Below, piece by piece: positions 52,893 through 62,685 of a stretch of 64,000 nucleotides of DNA. Location: positions 868,001-932,000 of the forward strand of contig CAWDMZ010000001.1 in assembly GCA_963803555.1 (NCBI GenBank). The letters are read 5' to 3'. The stretch comes from GCA-2708415 sp963803555. Its GTDB lineage: Bacteria > Pseudomonadota > Alphaproteobacteria > Micavibrionales > Micavibrionaceae. Both the position numbers and the translations under genes were made by a program. Position 1 is the first letter of the stretch, and each line of letters starts with the position of its first letter. Under the pieces are notes generated by a model. The model had not been told where the DNA came from. It saw only the letters and a program-made list of their open reading frames with translations, and did not search any database.

Positions 52893-55840
52893 AACCAAGT
52901 TTGGAGAGCCTTCGCGGCTCTCTTTTCTTTTTCTTCTAGGGCATTTAAGTCGTTCTCAAGTGTCGTGACATCGTCATTTTTTATATTACGCTCAATCACA
53001 TGGGCAAACTGGCTGAGGTCTGTAAGACCAAAATTGCCGGTCATTCCGCGTAATTCATGGCATCGATCCATAATTTTTTGAAAATCTTTATCTTCAAAAT
53101 GTTTTCGAATGCTATGCACAATTTCGTTTGATTTAATAATAACATCATTCAACATATCCTCAATATCGCTTCGTTTTAAATGTGATTTTAACATATCTAA
53201 AACTTCGGTATTGATATCAGAAGGGTCAAGTATTTCTTTTGTTTCATTAGTTTCTTCTTGCCCATTAAAGGTATTTTCCTTCGTTACAGGGGGCGTATCT
53301 TTTTTATAATCTTTATTTACAAACTGTATCAATTTTTCTGGGTTAATTGGCTTTTCCAATACATCGTTCATTTGTGATTGTTTATACTGTTCAATATCGT
53401 TTGGCATTAAATTACCCGTTAGCGCAATAATAGGCGTGAGATTATTTAAATTGTTATTATCTTCACGAATTTTTACAGAGGCCTCATCCCCCTTCATATT
53501 GGGAAGTTCAATATCCATCAAAATTAAATCAAATTTTTCATTTTTTGTGATTTCTATTGCTTTTTCGGCGCTGCTGACGGAGATAATTTTATGCGGTAAT
53601 TTTGCAAGTAAGCCACGAACAACATTCACATTAATTTCATTGTCATCAACAATCAAAATTTTCTTTTGAATGATCGTATCAATTTTATCATCTAGATTTT
53701 TAATTTTTTTAGATATTGCCTGATCAGAGTTAGCAATAGGCATTTTTAGAATAAAGAAAAATGTACTGCCTTCGCCTTCATTACTATTGATATTAATCTC
53801 ACTACCCATGGCTTGGACAAGTCCCTTACTAATGGCAAGACCAAGCCCTGTTCCACCAAACTTACGTGAAATTGAATTATTCGCTTGCGAAAACGGCCTA
53901 AAGAGGTTTTCTTGAACATCCTTAGAAATACCGATACCGCTATCAATAATACTAAAATAAATTTCGCAAGTTTCATTATCGCTTTGATCTTCGTTTTCTA
54001 TTCTCTCCACGCTTATGGTGACATATCCTTTTTCGGTAAATTTTACAGCATTTCCTGTTAAATTGAGTAGCACTTGACGCAAGCGTGTGGGATCACCTTT
54101 TACAAATTGAGGAAGATCGTCACCCAATTTTATACGCATTTCAATGTTCTTTTGAATGGCATGACCGTTCATTAAAGTTGCAACACCATTTAAAACACGA
54201 TGAAGGTCAAAAGTAATTGTTTCAAAAGTCATCTTCCCTTGTTCAATTTTTTCAAAATCTAAAATATCATTGAGTAAAGCGAGCATGGCATCACTAGAAT
54301 CTTGTATTGTTTGGGCATATGTTTTTTGGTCTTTTGAAAGATTACTTTCCATCAAAAGGCGCACCATGCCCATAATGCCCGTCATCGGCGTTCGTATCTC
54401 ATGGGTTACAACCGCTAGAAATGCAGATTTTGCCTGATTGGCTTGGTCGGCAATATCTTTGGCTTTTCGCATTTCATCGGTACGTTTTGCCTCTCTTTTT
54501 TTCAAGCTTTCAAGAACTTTTCTCTCTTGCTCTATAACTCGAAGCAATCTTTCTTGCTCCTTACTTTCGCGTGATTCACGAAGGCGAGTAACAGAATCTG
54601 TTTCATTAATTTGCATATATTTAGATAAAACAACTTCTTGGCTTTGCTTTAATATTTTTTCTTTTATTGCAATAATAAAGAAAAATGCCTGTGGAATAAT
54701 CGCATACCAAAATGCATTTAAGGCGGTTGAAATTGGCTGTACTACATTAAGGAATGGGAGGGTAGAAATTATAAATCCAAATAAAATAATCAGCCAGCCA
54801 TAAAGGAGTGAATTTTTTCTATCTTCATAATTTTGTAAAAAATATATTGTTACAATTATATTGGTAATAAAAATGATAATTAAAGGGAAATATATAAAAA
54901 TTGATTTAAATAATAAAATATTGTCAATAAAATACAAACCAGTTAAAGCGCTGATGAACCCAAAAAAAGCAACCATTGTTATTGATAAATGAATAAGTTT
55001 GTTGTTGTCGCGGCTTATACCCCAAAAAAACTTGGTCATAAATAATGTTGTAAAGGCAACGGCAAAATAAAGAAGCACCATCATCTGCCCTGTAAAATAA
55101 TTATCTAATGATAAAAAATTATTTTGTATAGATAAGATCAGACTTAATAAAATGTAATAAACACTAAAATATAAATACCCAGATTCTGATTGAACATATG
55201 CAACAGCGGCAAAGAAAAAGGTTAGCCCTATTAAAATAAGAAGCATAAAAATGATTAATGCATAATTATTTTTTGTATTTATATTATCAAGTTCAATCAT
55301 TTTAAATGGAACCATCAAAGGTAAAGACCCGCTAGATTTTAGTTGAATTAAAACTTTTGCTTTGCCTGCTTTGTTAATGGAAAGTGGAAATACACCATTT
55401 GAAATGATAGAATTCGATTTAACAAATTGACTCGAATTTTCTTGTTTTACAAAAATATTTAATTGGTCAAACAAACCAAATCGCCCTTCGGTTGTCGTGC
55501 CTAAATTAATTGCCCATCTTGTTTTTGTTGATTTATTTTGAACATCAAATCCTAACCAAGTTGCATCCTTACTAAATGGTAGTTTAATAATTTTATAAGG
55601 TGTTTCATTTTTTATTATGGGGGTTTTGGGGGCATTCAATATGGTATAAATATCGGAATCTTCTTGCGTTTGATATTCATAAAGATAAGGGGATAGATAA
55701 TGCTCACTATAATCATCAGTTAATATTAAAAATCGGTTATTGGGCATATTCTGCGCATTGGCCAAAGTGCTATCGAAACCATTTATATAAATAAATGATA
55801 AAATAATCGTAAAAACGAAAAAGAGAGCTTGAATTTTCAT
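52877..55840 (-). CDS. Hybrid sensor histidine kinase with 7TMR-DISM sensor, REC and HPt domains
   Basis: 987 residues. A signal peptide (about 1-30) and a periplasmic beta-rich 7TMR-DISMED2-like region (to about 185) lead to seven transmembrane helices (about 192-395). A coiled coil (about 410-465) joins the kinase: HisKA with His480 in VVTHEIRTPM, and HATPase_c with NLTGNAVKFTEKG, DSGIGIS and FGGTGLGLAIS. A receiver domain carries Asp776 in LILMDIELP. A C-terminal HPt domain has His928 in CHELRG. All residues for a His-Asp-His phosphorelay are present. DISM sensors often read carbohydrate-like or envelope ligands, but the signal here is unknown. No response regulator gene adjoins it, so the HPt output must act at a distance. 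Confidence 0.93.
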   Translation of the reverse strand: MKIQALFFVFTIILSFIYINGFDSTLANAQNMPNNRFLILTDDYSEHYLSPYLYEYQTQEDSDIYTILNAPKTPIIKNETPYKIIKLPFSKDATWLGFDVQNKSTKTRWAINLGTTTEGRFGLFDQLNIFVKQENSSQFVKSNSIISNGVFPLSINKAGKAKVLIQLKSSGSLPLMVPFKMIELDNINTKNNYALIIFMLLILIGLTFFFAAVAYVQSESGYLYFSVYYILLSLILSIQNNFLSLDNYFTGQMMVLLYFAVAFTTLFMTKFFWGISRDNNKLIHLSITMVAFFGFISALTGLYFIDNILLFKSIFIYFPLIIIFITNIIVTIYFLQNYEDRKNSLLYGWLIILFGFIISTLPFLNVVQPISTALNAFWYAIIPQAFFFIIAIKEKILKQSQEVVLSKYMQINETDSVTRLRESRESKEQERLLRVIEQERKVLESLKKREAKRTDEMRKAKDIADQANQAKSAFLAVVTHEIRTPMTGIMGMVRLLMESNLSKDQKTYAQTIQDSSDAMLALLNDILDFEKIEQGKMTFETITFDLHRVLNGVATLMNGHAIQKNIEMRIKLGDDLPQFVKGDPTRLRQVLLNLTGNAVKFTEKGYVTISVERIENEDQSDNETCEIYFSIIDSGIGISKDVQENLFRPFSQANNSISRKFGGTGLGLAISKGLVQAMGSEININSNEGEGSTFFFILKMPIANSDQAISKKIKNLDDKIDTIIQKKILIVDDNEINVNVVRGLLAKLPHKIISVSSAEKAIEITKNEKFDLILMDIELPNMKGDEASVKIREDNNNLNNLTPIIALTGNLMPNDIEQYKQSQMNDVLEKPINPEKLIQFVNKDYKKDTPPVTKENTFNGQEETNETKEILDPSDINTEVLDMLKSHLKRSDIEDMLNDVIIKSNEIVHSIRKHFEDKDFQKIMDRCHELRGMTGNFGLTDLSQFAHVIERNIKNDDVTTLENDLNALEEKEKRAAKALQTWLKNNF

Positions 55841-55950
55841 GGTGATAAAATCTTGAAATTGGCCATAAACCGAATATGTATTATGCCATCTAATGACCTA
55901 AAAACAAAGTGTCGATTGACCACAAATATCACGCAATGATTAAAATTGGT

Positions 55951-56097
55951 TTAATTTACCAAAAAAAGAGCCAAAAGCACCAAAGTTACAATGGTTGCAA
56001 CAATGCCCCATTTTGAAAAACTTAAAAACTTATGATAAAGACTTTGAGCATTTTGAAGCTCTTCTTTGCTATATTCTGGTTTTGTTGTTTTTGCCAT
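55951..56097 (-). CDS. aa3-type cytochrome c oxidase subunit IV-like small membrane protein
   Basis: A 48-codon gene begins ATG 56095-56097, overlapping the purM stop by one base. It has a soluble N-terminus (EYSKEELQNAQSLYHKF), then FSKWGIVATIVTLVLLALFLV, a single C-terminal membrane helix. This size and layout match the bacterial aa3 oxidase subunit IV family of alphaproteobacteria, small peptides that accompany haem-copper oxidases. It could also be another single-helix membrane protein. Translation seems coupled to purM. Confidence 0.7.
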   Translation of the reverse strand: MAKTTKPEYSKEELQNAQSLYHKFLSFSKWGIVATIVTLVLLALFLVN

Positions 56098-57185
56098 TAT
56101 AACCATTCACTTTCTGTATTTTTAATATCAACCTGATTGGGATTATGGGATGTAATATACCCAATTTTTGATACATTCTCACCTTGTTTTTTTAACAGGT
56201 CAATAAGAGTGTCCGCATCATCCTTATCGCAAATCAATGTCATGCCCACCCCACAATTTAGCGTCAACGCCATATCATGGTCAGATAAATTACCCGCATC
56301 CTTTAACCATTTGAATAAGGGGGGTAAGTCCCAATTGTTTGCATCTAGCGTTACACCCAAATGTTTGGGCACGATACGTGGAATATTTTCAAGCAATCCG
56401 CCACCTGTAATATTGGCCATACCCTTGATAATAGGCGCATTTTCTTCTTCACTTTTAATCACGGATAAGAGTGATTTGATATATAATTTTGTGGGTACAA
56501 GAACGGCCTCACCCAATGTTTTATGCTCGCTATCAAACGGGGGCGGGGTGGTATAATCATATCCTTGGGTTGTATCAATAATTTTACGTACCAATGAAAA
56601 ACCATTTGAATGAAGACCGCTTGAGCCAAGGGATAAAACCACATCGCCTTCTTGAATAGTCTCACCTGTTATGTTTTGGTTACGTTCCACCGCGCCTACG
56701 GCAAATCCTGCCAAATCATAATCACCATCATCATACATGCCGGGCATTTCTGCGGTTTCACCACCGATAAGCGCGCAACCCGTTTCTTCGCATCCTTTTG
56801 CAATGCCTGTTATTACCGCCTCGGCATGGTCAACATCCAATTTGCCACACGCAAAATAATCAAGGAAGAATAGGGGTTCTGCCCCTTGTACAACCAAATC
56901 ATTGACACACATGGCAACCAAATCGATACCGACCGTATCGTGTTTGCCCATATCAATCGCAACTTTAAGTTTTGTGCCAACCCCATCGGTGGCAGAAACC
57001 AAAATAGGGTCATTATATCCTGCCGCTTTGGGATCAAACAATGCGCCAAATCCACCAATATTGCTCATCATTCCGCTGCGATGGGTCTTTTTAATGGCGG
57101 GTTTAATACGCTCCACCAATGTGTTTCCCGCTTCAATATCGACGCCTGCATCTTTATATGCATTTTGGTTGGCATTATCTGGCAT
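56097..57185 (-). CDS. purM: Phosphoribosylformylglycinamidine cyclo-ligase (AIR synthetase)
   Basis: This 362-residue PurM/SelD-fold ATPase closes the imidazole ring in purine synthesis. Features are GGFGALFDPKAAGYNDPILVSATDGVGTKL split over the N-terminal half, MCVNDLVVQGAEPLFFLDYFACGKL, LIGGETAEMPGMY, VLSLGSSGLHSNGFSLVRKI and NITGGGLLENIPR. Start ATG 57183-57185 has an AAGGAAT ribosome site. It is divergent from the DUF2066 gene, an arrangement seen with hdaA neighbourhoods in alphaproteobacteria. Confidence 0.97.
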   Translation of the reverse strand: MPDNANQNAYKDAGVDIEAGNTLVERIKPAIKKTHRSGMMSNIGGFGALFDPKAAGYNDPILVSATDGVGTKLKVAIDMGKHDTVGIDLVAMCVNDLVVQGAEPLFFLDYFACGKLDVDHAEAVITGIAKGCEETGCALIGGETAEMPGMYDDGDYDLAGFAVGAVERNQNITGETIQEGDVVLSLGSSGLHSNGFSLVRKIIDTTQGYDYTTPPPFDSEHKTLGEAVLVPTKLYIKSLLSVIKSEEENAPIIKGMANITGGGLLENIPRIVPKHLGVTLDANNWDLPPLFKWLKDAGNLSDHDMALTLNCGVGMTLICDKDDADTLIDLLKKQGENVSKIGYITSHNPNQVDIKNTESEWL

Positions 57186-57289
57186 TGTAATTATTCCTTA
57201 AATTCTATATAAAAAAGTCACTTTTCAGCAATATAGTAAATTTTTATGGGATACAAACCCCCCATCAGATTAATATAGGGAAATACACT

Positions 57290-58492
57290 ATGATTACTCG
57301 TGACAGTCATTTTTATAAGCATTTGATCCACACTCGTACAGTCTTTTATGGGGTTGTTCTATCGTTATTTATTATACCATCATTCTTTACGCATCACGCG
57401 CAGGCGCAAAAACCATCATATACCGTTGATAATGTACGTGTTGATGTTACCGCCGATAACGCCGTACAGGCACGTGAGCAAGCATTTGAAGCCGCTCAAA
57501 TAAAGGCCTACGAAATGTTATCTAAACGATTTTTAAGTGGAGAAGAGCGTCAGGGGTTTGAAACACCCTCTTTGTCTAAAATCTCAAGCCTTGTGCAGAA
57601 TTTTCAAGTCACGGACGAGAAATTATCCGCCACAAGATATAGTGGCACCTACGAAATCTCATTTCGCCCGCATTCTATTGGGGGCAAACAACAGGCCGCA
57701 CAAACGCCATCGGGCAATATCCTACAATCAAACATGAATTCCACCGCCCGATCAGGGGCAAAAGTTTTGGTGATACCTGTTATTCAAAAAGATGGGCGCA
57801 ATTTTATTTGGGCCAATGGACCCTATCGGGAGGCTTGGAAAACCCTTGCAACCCAAACCAATGTGATTATTCCCATGGGTGATGCCCAAGATCGCACCGC
57901 CATTCGTGATGATGAGGCGTTATCGTATGACTATAATCGCCTCAATACCCTTATTCGTCGTTATAATGCCGATCAAACATTTATTGCCGTGACCAACCCG
58001 CAATCCACATCAAATGGTGCGCCTGCCGCGACCGTAAAATTATATGAGGCAAAATCAGGTGGGCCATTATTCTTAAATGAGATGACTATGCCAATTTATG
58101 CGGGTGAAATGCCAGATGAATTATTTTCACGTGTGGCCAAACAATCCAAAGTTGCGATTGATACAAAAACGGTCAGAAAACCCGCACCAACGCAAATTGC
58201 GGCAGCGCCAGTATTGTTGGGCGCGGCGGGAAGCATGTCCGCACAATTAAGTTTTTCATCTATGCGCGATTGGGTCGCCATCAAACGCAATATTGAAAAA
58301 ACCCAAGGCATCACATCTTTAACGATAAAATCCATGACCGCACAAAGTGCGATTGTCGATATCTCTTATCGCGGTGATTTACCAATGTTGGCGCAAAATC
58401 TACGCCAACAACAATTGATGCTACAATCCCCCATTCGTGGTAATGGTCAATATGGTTCATCCCCCATTTATCAGATTACAAAAGTACAATAG
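57290..58492 (+). CDS. DUF2066 domain-containing secreted protein
   Basis: 400 residues. A signal peptide ends near ...THHAQAQ (residue about 38). The DUF2066 core follows (YTVDNVRVDVTADNAVQAREQAFEAAQIKAYEMLSKRF, then GTYEISFRP, AKVLVIPVIQKDGRNFIWANGPYREAW). The C-terminal part (FSSMRDWVAIKRNIEKTQGITSLTIKSMTAQSAIVDI) looks like a small ferredoxin-like repeat common at the end of these proteins. Function is unknown; it is periplasmic or outer-membrane associated. It is first of three genes with the AI-2E permease and hdaA. Confidence 0.85.
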   Translation: MITRDSHFYKHLIHTRTVFYGVVLSLFIIPSFFTHHAQAQKPSYTVDNVRVDVTADNAVQAREQAFEAAQIKAYEMLSKRFLSGEERQGFETPSLSKISSLVQNFQVTDEKLSATRYSGTYEISFRPHSIGGKQQAAQTPSGNILQSNMNSTARSGAKVLVIPVIQKDGRNFIWANGPYREAWKTLATQTNVIIPMGDAQDRTAIRDDEALSYDYNRLNTLIRRYNADQTFIAVTNPQSTSNGAPAATVKLYEAKSGGPLFLNEMTMPIYAGEMPDELFSRVAKQSKVAIDTKTVRKPAPTQIAAAPVLLGAAGSMSAQLSFSSMRDWVAIKRNIEKTQGITSLTIKSMTAQSAIVDISYRGDLPMLAQNLRQQQLMLQSPIRGNGQYGSSPIYQITKVQ

Positions 58493-58503
58493 GAGGATAT
58501 ATA

Positions 58504-59640
58504 ATGGCTGTTTCTGCAAAAACTTATTTTATCTTTTGGTGCGGTGCCATTGCACTGTTTTTGGGATTTGTCTGGCTGTTCAATGATATTTTGACCCCCT
58601 TTGTTTTGGGCATCGTTATCGCCTATCTTTTGAACCCCCTTATCAAACGCTTTTCAAAAAAGGGGATTAAACGTACCACGGGCGCGGCACTGGTTACTTT
58701 CTTATTTTACAGCTTGCTGGTCGCCATTATTGTCTTTATCGCCCCTATTGTTGCCAAAGAAAGCACAGATTTAATTGATAAATTCCCCGAATATTTGGAT
58801 AGGTTTTTTGTCCTTATTGAACCCTATACTTTGTGGATCCAAGAAAATATTGGGGCACAATATATTACCGATGCCAAACAATTTGTAAAAGAAAACGCAG
58901 GAAAAATCTTAAGCGTTTCTGGCGGTCTTGCAGGCGGCATTGCCGCAGGCGGGCAGGCAGTTATTGGTATGGCCACAATTTTAATTTTAACCCCATTGGT
59001 GTCATTTTTTATGATGCGCGAATGGCCCGCAATCACCGATTGGGTGGAAGACTTAATCCCAAGGCAGCATGAAACAATGATACAAGATATAATAGAACAA
59101 ATTGATGAAAAACTTTCTGGCTTTATCCGTGGACAATTAACGGTCGCCTTCTTGCTTGGGATTATTTATGCCATTGCCCTGTCAATTGCAGGGTTAAACT
59201 ATGGTTTTCTCATCGGGATAACCGCAGGGGTGCTTTCTATCATTCCGCTTGTTGGCTCAACCGTTGGATTATTAATCAGTGTCGCTGTCGCATGGTTTCA
59301 GGCGGGTGAGATTAGCTATGTTGCCATTATCGCGGCCATTTTTATTGTCGGTCAAATTGTCGAAGGCAATATCCTATCCCCCAAATTATTGGGCGATAGT
59401 GTCGGACTTCACCCCCTTTGGATTTTATTTGCCTTAATGGCAGGGGGCGCATTATTTGGCATTTTGGGTATGTTGCTGGCGGTTCCTGTTGCGGCCGTGG
59501 TTGGTGTGATTGGTGGCTTTGCCATTCAACAATATAAACGCACTTCATTATATCAACGCAATCAGATCTCTGATAAAAAAGTTGTCGAAAAAGATATATC
59601 AAAAGAAGACAAGCCAAAAGAAAACTCAATTGATGTGTAA
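58504..59640 (+). CDS. AI-2E family transporter / PerM-like permease
   Basis: 378 residues with seven to eight transmembrane helices: an N-terminal pair (LFLGFVWLFNDILTPFVLGIVIAYLLNPLIKRF), a re-entrant middle and the family hallmark C-terminal block (GFLIGITAGVLSIIPLVGSTVGLLIS, AAIFIVGQIVEGNILSPKLLGDSVGLHPLWILFALMAGGALFGILGMLLAVPVAA). The substrate is not predictable; members include AI-2 exporters and Na+/H+ antiporters. An AGGAGG ribosome site lies 11 bases after DUF2066. Confidence 0.93.
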   Translation: MAVSAKTYFIFWCGAIALFLGFVWLFNDILTPFVLGIVIAYLLNPLIKRFSKKGIKRTTGAALVTFLFYSLLVAIIVFIAPIVAKESTDLIDKFPEYLDRFFVLIEPYTLWIQENIGAQYITDAKQFVKENAGKILSVSGGLAGGIAAGGQAVIGMATILILTPLVSFFMMREWPAITDWVEDLIPRQHETMIQDIIEQIDEKLSGFIRGQLTVAFLLGIIYAIALSIAGLNYGFLIGITAGVLSIIPLVGSTVGLLISVAVAWFQAGEISYVAIIAAIFIVGQIVEGNILSPKLLGDSVGLHPLWILFALMAGGALFGILGMLLAVPVAAVVGVIGGFAIQQYKRTSLYQRNQISDKKVVEKDISKEDKPKENSIDV

Positions 59641-59661
59641 AGGGCAGGGGTATTTATTACA

Positions 59662-60357
59662 ATGACCACTGCAATACATGAACAACTCCCGCTTGATTTA
59701 GGGCATCGCAATGCGCTGGGGCGTGATGATTTTTTAATCACCGACAGCAACCGTGATGCCGTGGCATGGGTTGATTTGTGGCCTGAATGGCCTGCGCCTT
59801 GTCTTGTTCTTTATGGCCCCATCGCCAGTGGGAAGACACATTTGGGCGCGGTTTGGGCGGAACGCTCCTCAGCGGTTTGTATCAAGGCGTCATCGGTTCA
59901 GTTTGAAACAGCACGCGAAATTGCCAATCTTTCCCAAAATATAATTATTGAAGATGCCGATGGATTATTTGGCAACCGTCAAACAGAAACGGGTTTATTC
60001 CATCTTTATAATATTTTTAAGGAAGAAAATAAAACCTTCCTTATCACCATGACCAACCCCCCCATTCGGCAAGGTTTTGAAGTTAAAGATTTAGCCTCAC
60101 GCCTTCGTGCCGCGCCCAGTGTCGCAATTCGTGAACCTGATGAGGATTTACTGTGCGCGATTTTGGTAAAAAGTTTTAATGACCGACAAATTGTTTTGGG
60201 CGCCGATGTTCTACAATATATTTTGCCGCGGATTGAACGCTCCTTTGAATCGGTGCGTAATTTGGTGGATTTAATTGATCAACAGGCAATGATTGAAAAA
60301 CGCAATATCACCATTCCTTTTATTCGCGATATTCTTAACCGCCAGACTGAGGATTGA
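59662..60357 (+). CDS. hdaA: DnaA-related regulatory inactivator (HdaA)
   Basis: This 231-residue AAA+ protein resembles DnaA domain III but lacks the DNA-binding domain IV. It has QLPLDLGHRNALGRDDFLI (the QLPL clamp-binding motif near the N-terminus), Walker A YGPIASGKTHLGAVW, Walker B-like IIIEDADGL, and sensor Arg in DLASRLRAAPSV. In the known family it binds the sliding clamp and stimulates ATP hydrolysis by DnaA to prevent re-initiation. It is third in the DUF2066-AI2E-hdaA run and ends two bases from convergent sixA. Confidence 0.92.
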   Translation: MTTAIHEQLPLDLGHRNALGRDDFLITDSNRDAVAWVDLWPEWPAPCLVLYGPIASGKTHLGAVWAERSSAVCIKASSVQFETAREIANLSQNIIIEDADGLFGNRQTETGLFHLYNIFKEENKTFLITMTNPPIRQGFEVKDLASRLRAAPSVAIREPDEDLLCAILVKSFNDRQIVLGADVLQYILPRIERSFESVRNLVDLIDQQAMIEKRNITIPFIRDILNRQTED

Positions 60358-60359
60358 TT

Positions 60360-60842
60360 TCAAACCTTTATAAAATCAACCAATCTATTCTTCTTTTTCT
60401 CAATCAATGCCCAATCATCAATCGGGCATTCAAAAATAGATAAACTGCATGGCGGATATAAAGATGACACCATGTCATGCTTGCTTGAATTTTCAGGCTC
60501 CATCAAATCATACGCAGTTAGATGAATGCCTGGATTATGCGCTACAATCAAAAGACTTTGTGCGTTGATGCGGCCAATTTCTTCAAAAATTGTTTGTGCC
60601 TCGGCATTATACAAATCATGGGTAAATTTAATCTTATTTGGCGTTGTCCCAACTTCAATAATGGTTTCCAGTGTTTCACGCGTTCGCACCGCGCTGGAGC
60701 TGAGTGCCATATCTATATCGGAAAAATATTTTGCAATTTCTTTGGCTTGGGCATATCCGTGTTCGGTCAATGGTCGGTCAAAATCTTTTTGATTAAACCC
60801 CATATCGGATTGCGCATGACGTAAAAGGTAGAGCGTTTTCAT
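60360..60842 (-). CDS. SixA-like phosphohistidine phosphatase
   Basis: This 160-residue histidine-phosphatase superfamily protein has TLYLLRHAQSDMG, with catalytic His in RHA (RHG in many relatives). Also present are SSSAVRTRETLETI with the second Arg, and LIVAHNPGIHLTAYDL with the second His. SixA proteins dephosphorylate HPt domains. The only HPt here is in the hybrid kinase about 5 kb away, and a link is speculative. Confidence 0.88.
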   Translation of the reverse strand: MKTLYLLRHAQSDMGFNQKDFDRPLTEHGYAQAKEIAKYFSDIDMALSSSAVRTRETLETIIEVGTTPNKIKFTHDLYNAEAQTIFEEIGRINAQSLLIVAHNPGIHLTAYDLMEPENSSKHDMVSSLYPPCSLSIFECPIDDWALIEKKKNRLVDFIKV

Positions 60843-60864
60843 ATCAATTTTTTACCGATTCTTC

Positions 60865-62013
60865 TTACACATTAAATTTATAAATTTTATTATCTTTTAA
60901 CCCCAACGATATTTCACCATTTTTTAAGGCAATTGCATCACTTCCAAACACCTCAAATCGCCACCCTTTCATGGAATTTACATCATCAAAATCATCAAGG
61001 GCGATTTTTTCCAAATCTTGATTATTCGCGACCAACTTAGACGCCACATTATTTTGCGAACAATTAATCTTTAATAAAAGTTTCAACATTTCTAATGTTG
61101 GGCTTAATTCGCTTGGCAGGGGTTTGTTTCGCTGTACCGTCGGCCATTTTTCTTTTGGGCTGTTTAATGCTTGTTGTATTAAATCAAAAATAATGGGCGC
61201 GTGTTTGCCTTTTATAATATTGGCAGGGACACCGCGAATACGGCTCATCGCGTCTTTTGTTTTGGGCATATAAAGTGCGATGTTCGCCAAAACATCATCT
61301 TTAATAATATGCCCACGGGGTAGGTTTTTTGATATGGCAAGCGTTTCCCGCCACTCGGCCAAATTTCTTAAAACGGCCAAAACTTGGGGTTTATCAGATC
61401 GAATTTTTACCCGCATCCATGCATCACTGGGACGCATGATATAGGTCTCGGGATTGGTTAAAATATCCATTTCTTGTTCAACCCAATGAATACGGTTTTG
61501 CTTTTTTAATCGCGCGGTAAGGGTTTCGTAAACATCACGCAAATGCGTGACATCCCCCAAGGCATAAGTGAGCTGCTTTTCCGATAAAGGGCGGCGCGAC
61601 CAATCGGTAAATTGGGCGTTTTTGGCAATTTGTTGCCCTGTTATATCGCCGACCAATCGGGCATAGGCGATTGAATCACCGTATCCGCAAACCATTGCGG
61701 CCACTTGCGTATCAAAAATGGGAGACGGGATTTTGCCTTTTTCTTGAAAAAAAATCTCTAAATCTTGGCGGGCGGCATGAAAAACCTTTAAAACATTTTG
61801 ATTTTGCATCAAATCAAAAAAGGGCGTCCAATCCAAATCCGTCGCAATCGGGTCAAGGGCAACGGGGTCAACGCCCTGCGCCGCCAATTGCACAAGACAA
61901 AGTTTGGAATAATAAGTCTTATCACGCAAAAATTCCGTATCAATCGTCAAATACGGTTTGCTGGAAAGTGTGTCACAAATATTATTCAGTTGTTCTTGCG
62001 TTTGTATAATCAT
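60865..62013 (-). CDS. rnd: Ribonuclease D
   Basis: This 382-residue DEDDy exonuclease trims the 3' ends of tRNAs and other small RNAs. Exo motifs are LTIDTEFLRDKTY (Asp, Glu), VFHAARQDLEIFF (Asp) and LTYALGDVTHLRDVY (Tyr, Asp). HRDC domains follow (about 205-290 and 300-382), the first with WRETLAISKNLPRGHIIKDD and IRGVP. Length is standard. It is 22 bases from sixA on the same strand, so probably co-transcribed upstream of it. Confidence 0.95.
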   Translation of the reverse strand: MIIQTQEQLNNICDTLSSKPYLTIDTEFLRDKTYYSKLCLVQLAAQGVDPVALDPIATDLDWTPFFDLMQNQNVLKVFHAARQDLEIFFQEKGKIPSPIFDTQVAAMVCGYGDSIAYARLVGDITGQQIAKNAQFTDWSRRPLSEKQLTYALGDVTHLRDVYETLTARLKKQNRIHWVEQEMDILTNPETYIMRPSDAWMRVKIRSDKPQVLAVLRNLAEWRETLAISKNLPRGHIIKDDVLANIALYMPKTKDAMSRIRGVPANIIKGKHAPIIFDLIQQALNSPKEKWPTVQRNKPLPSELSPTLEMLKLLLKINCSQNNVASKLVANNQDLEKIALDDFDDVNSMKGWRFEVFGSDAIALKNGEISLGLKDNKIYKFNV

Positions 62014-62098
62014 AGACTTTGTTTATACAAATGATTAAATCATTACAAAAGAATTTATTTATAAATTATGAAAAATTACTATTCTAAGGTTAAAAACG

Positions 62099-62614
62099 AT
62101 GTTTAGATTAACATGGGCAGTGGCAGCGATTGGAATGTCCAGTGCGGTGGCATTGGCAGACCCCTTTGATTTATATGAAATTTACGAAGAAACACAAAAT
62201 TATAATGGCCAAGCCTTCCAAACCTCTTTGGAATGTATTGATAAAACAATTGTAAATTTTTTAGCCTCAGAAGAAACCACGCTAGAGCCGAATGAAAGCT
62301 GGGTTAAAGGAATATCAGCGCAGTATGACACCATCGTACATTTTTCGGGCGCACATACCGAAAGTGAAATGGTCACGATAGATTGGATGGAGGTTCTAAA
62401 ACGCGAAGATCATCCCCAAAAAGGTTCAATTTTCCAAAGCTCATCCCATATAAATTTTGATACATCATCCCTCATGCGAGCCGATCATGCGGCACAACCA
62501 TTCCAAACAAACGCCTATAATGGAGGGCATGAGATTGAGGGATCAAAAAATGCAAAAATGTTAGATAGAATGCTTCGCGACTGTCCTATCCCTAACACAA
62601 TGGCACTATCTTAA
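62099..62614 (+). CDS. Hypothetical secreted protein
   Basis: 171 residues. A signal peptide covers residues 1-20 (FRLTWAVAAIGMSSAVALA, cleavage before DPFDLY). The mature part is acidic with two Cys (in ...SLECIDKT and RDCPIP), possibly a disulphide joining the ends. No family is recognised. The position 71 bases upstream of aspS, on the same strand, may be fortuitous. Confidence 0.65.
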   Translation: MFRLTWAVAAIGMSSAVALADPFDLYEIYEETQNYNGQAFQTSLECIDKTIVNFLASEETTLEPNESWVKGISAQYDTIVHFSGAHTESEMVTIDWMEVLKREDHPQKGSIFQSSSHINFDTSSLMRADHAAQPFQTNAYNGGHEIEGSKNAKMLDRMLRDCPIPNTMALS

Positions 62615-62685
62615 ATTAACCCTTTCCAAAAAGGGGCAAAATCCGCTATAAATTTGCTATATTTTAAGCATTTTAGAGAGATTTT

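Noticed and set aside
54438..54803. 121-codon plus-strand frame inside the hybrid kinase
   Set aside because: It mirrors the coiled coil and membrane segments of the kinase in reverse; no own start signal.
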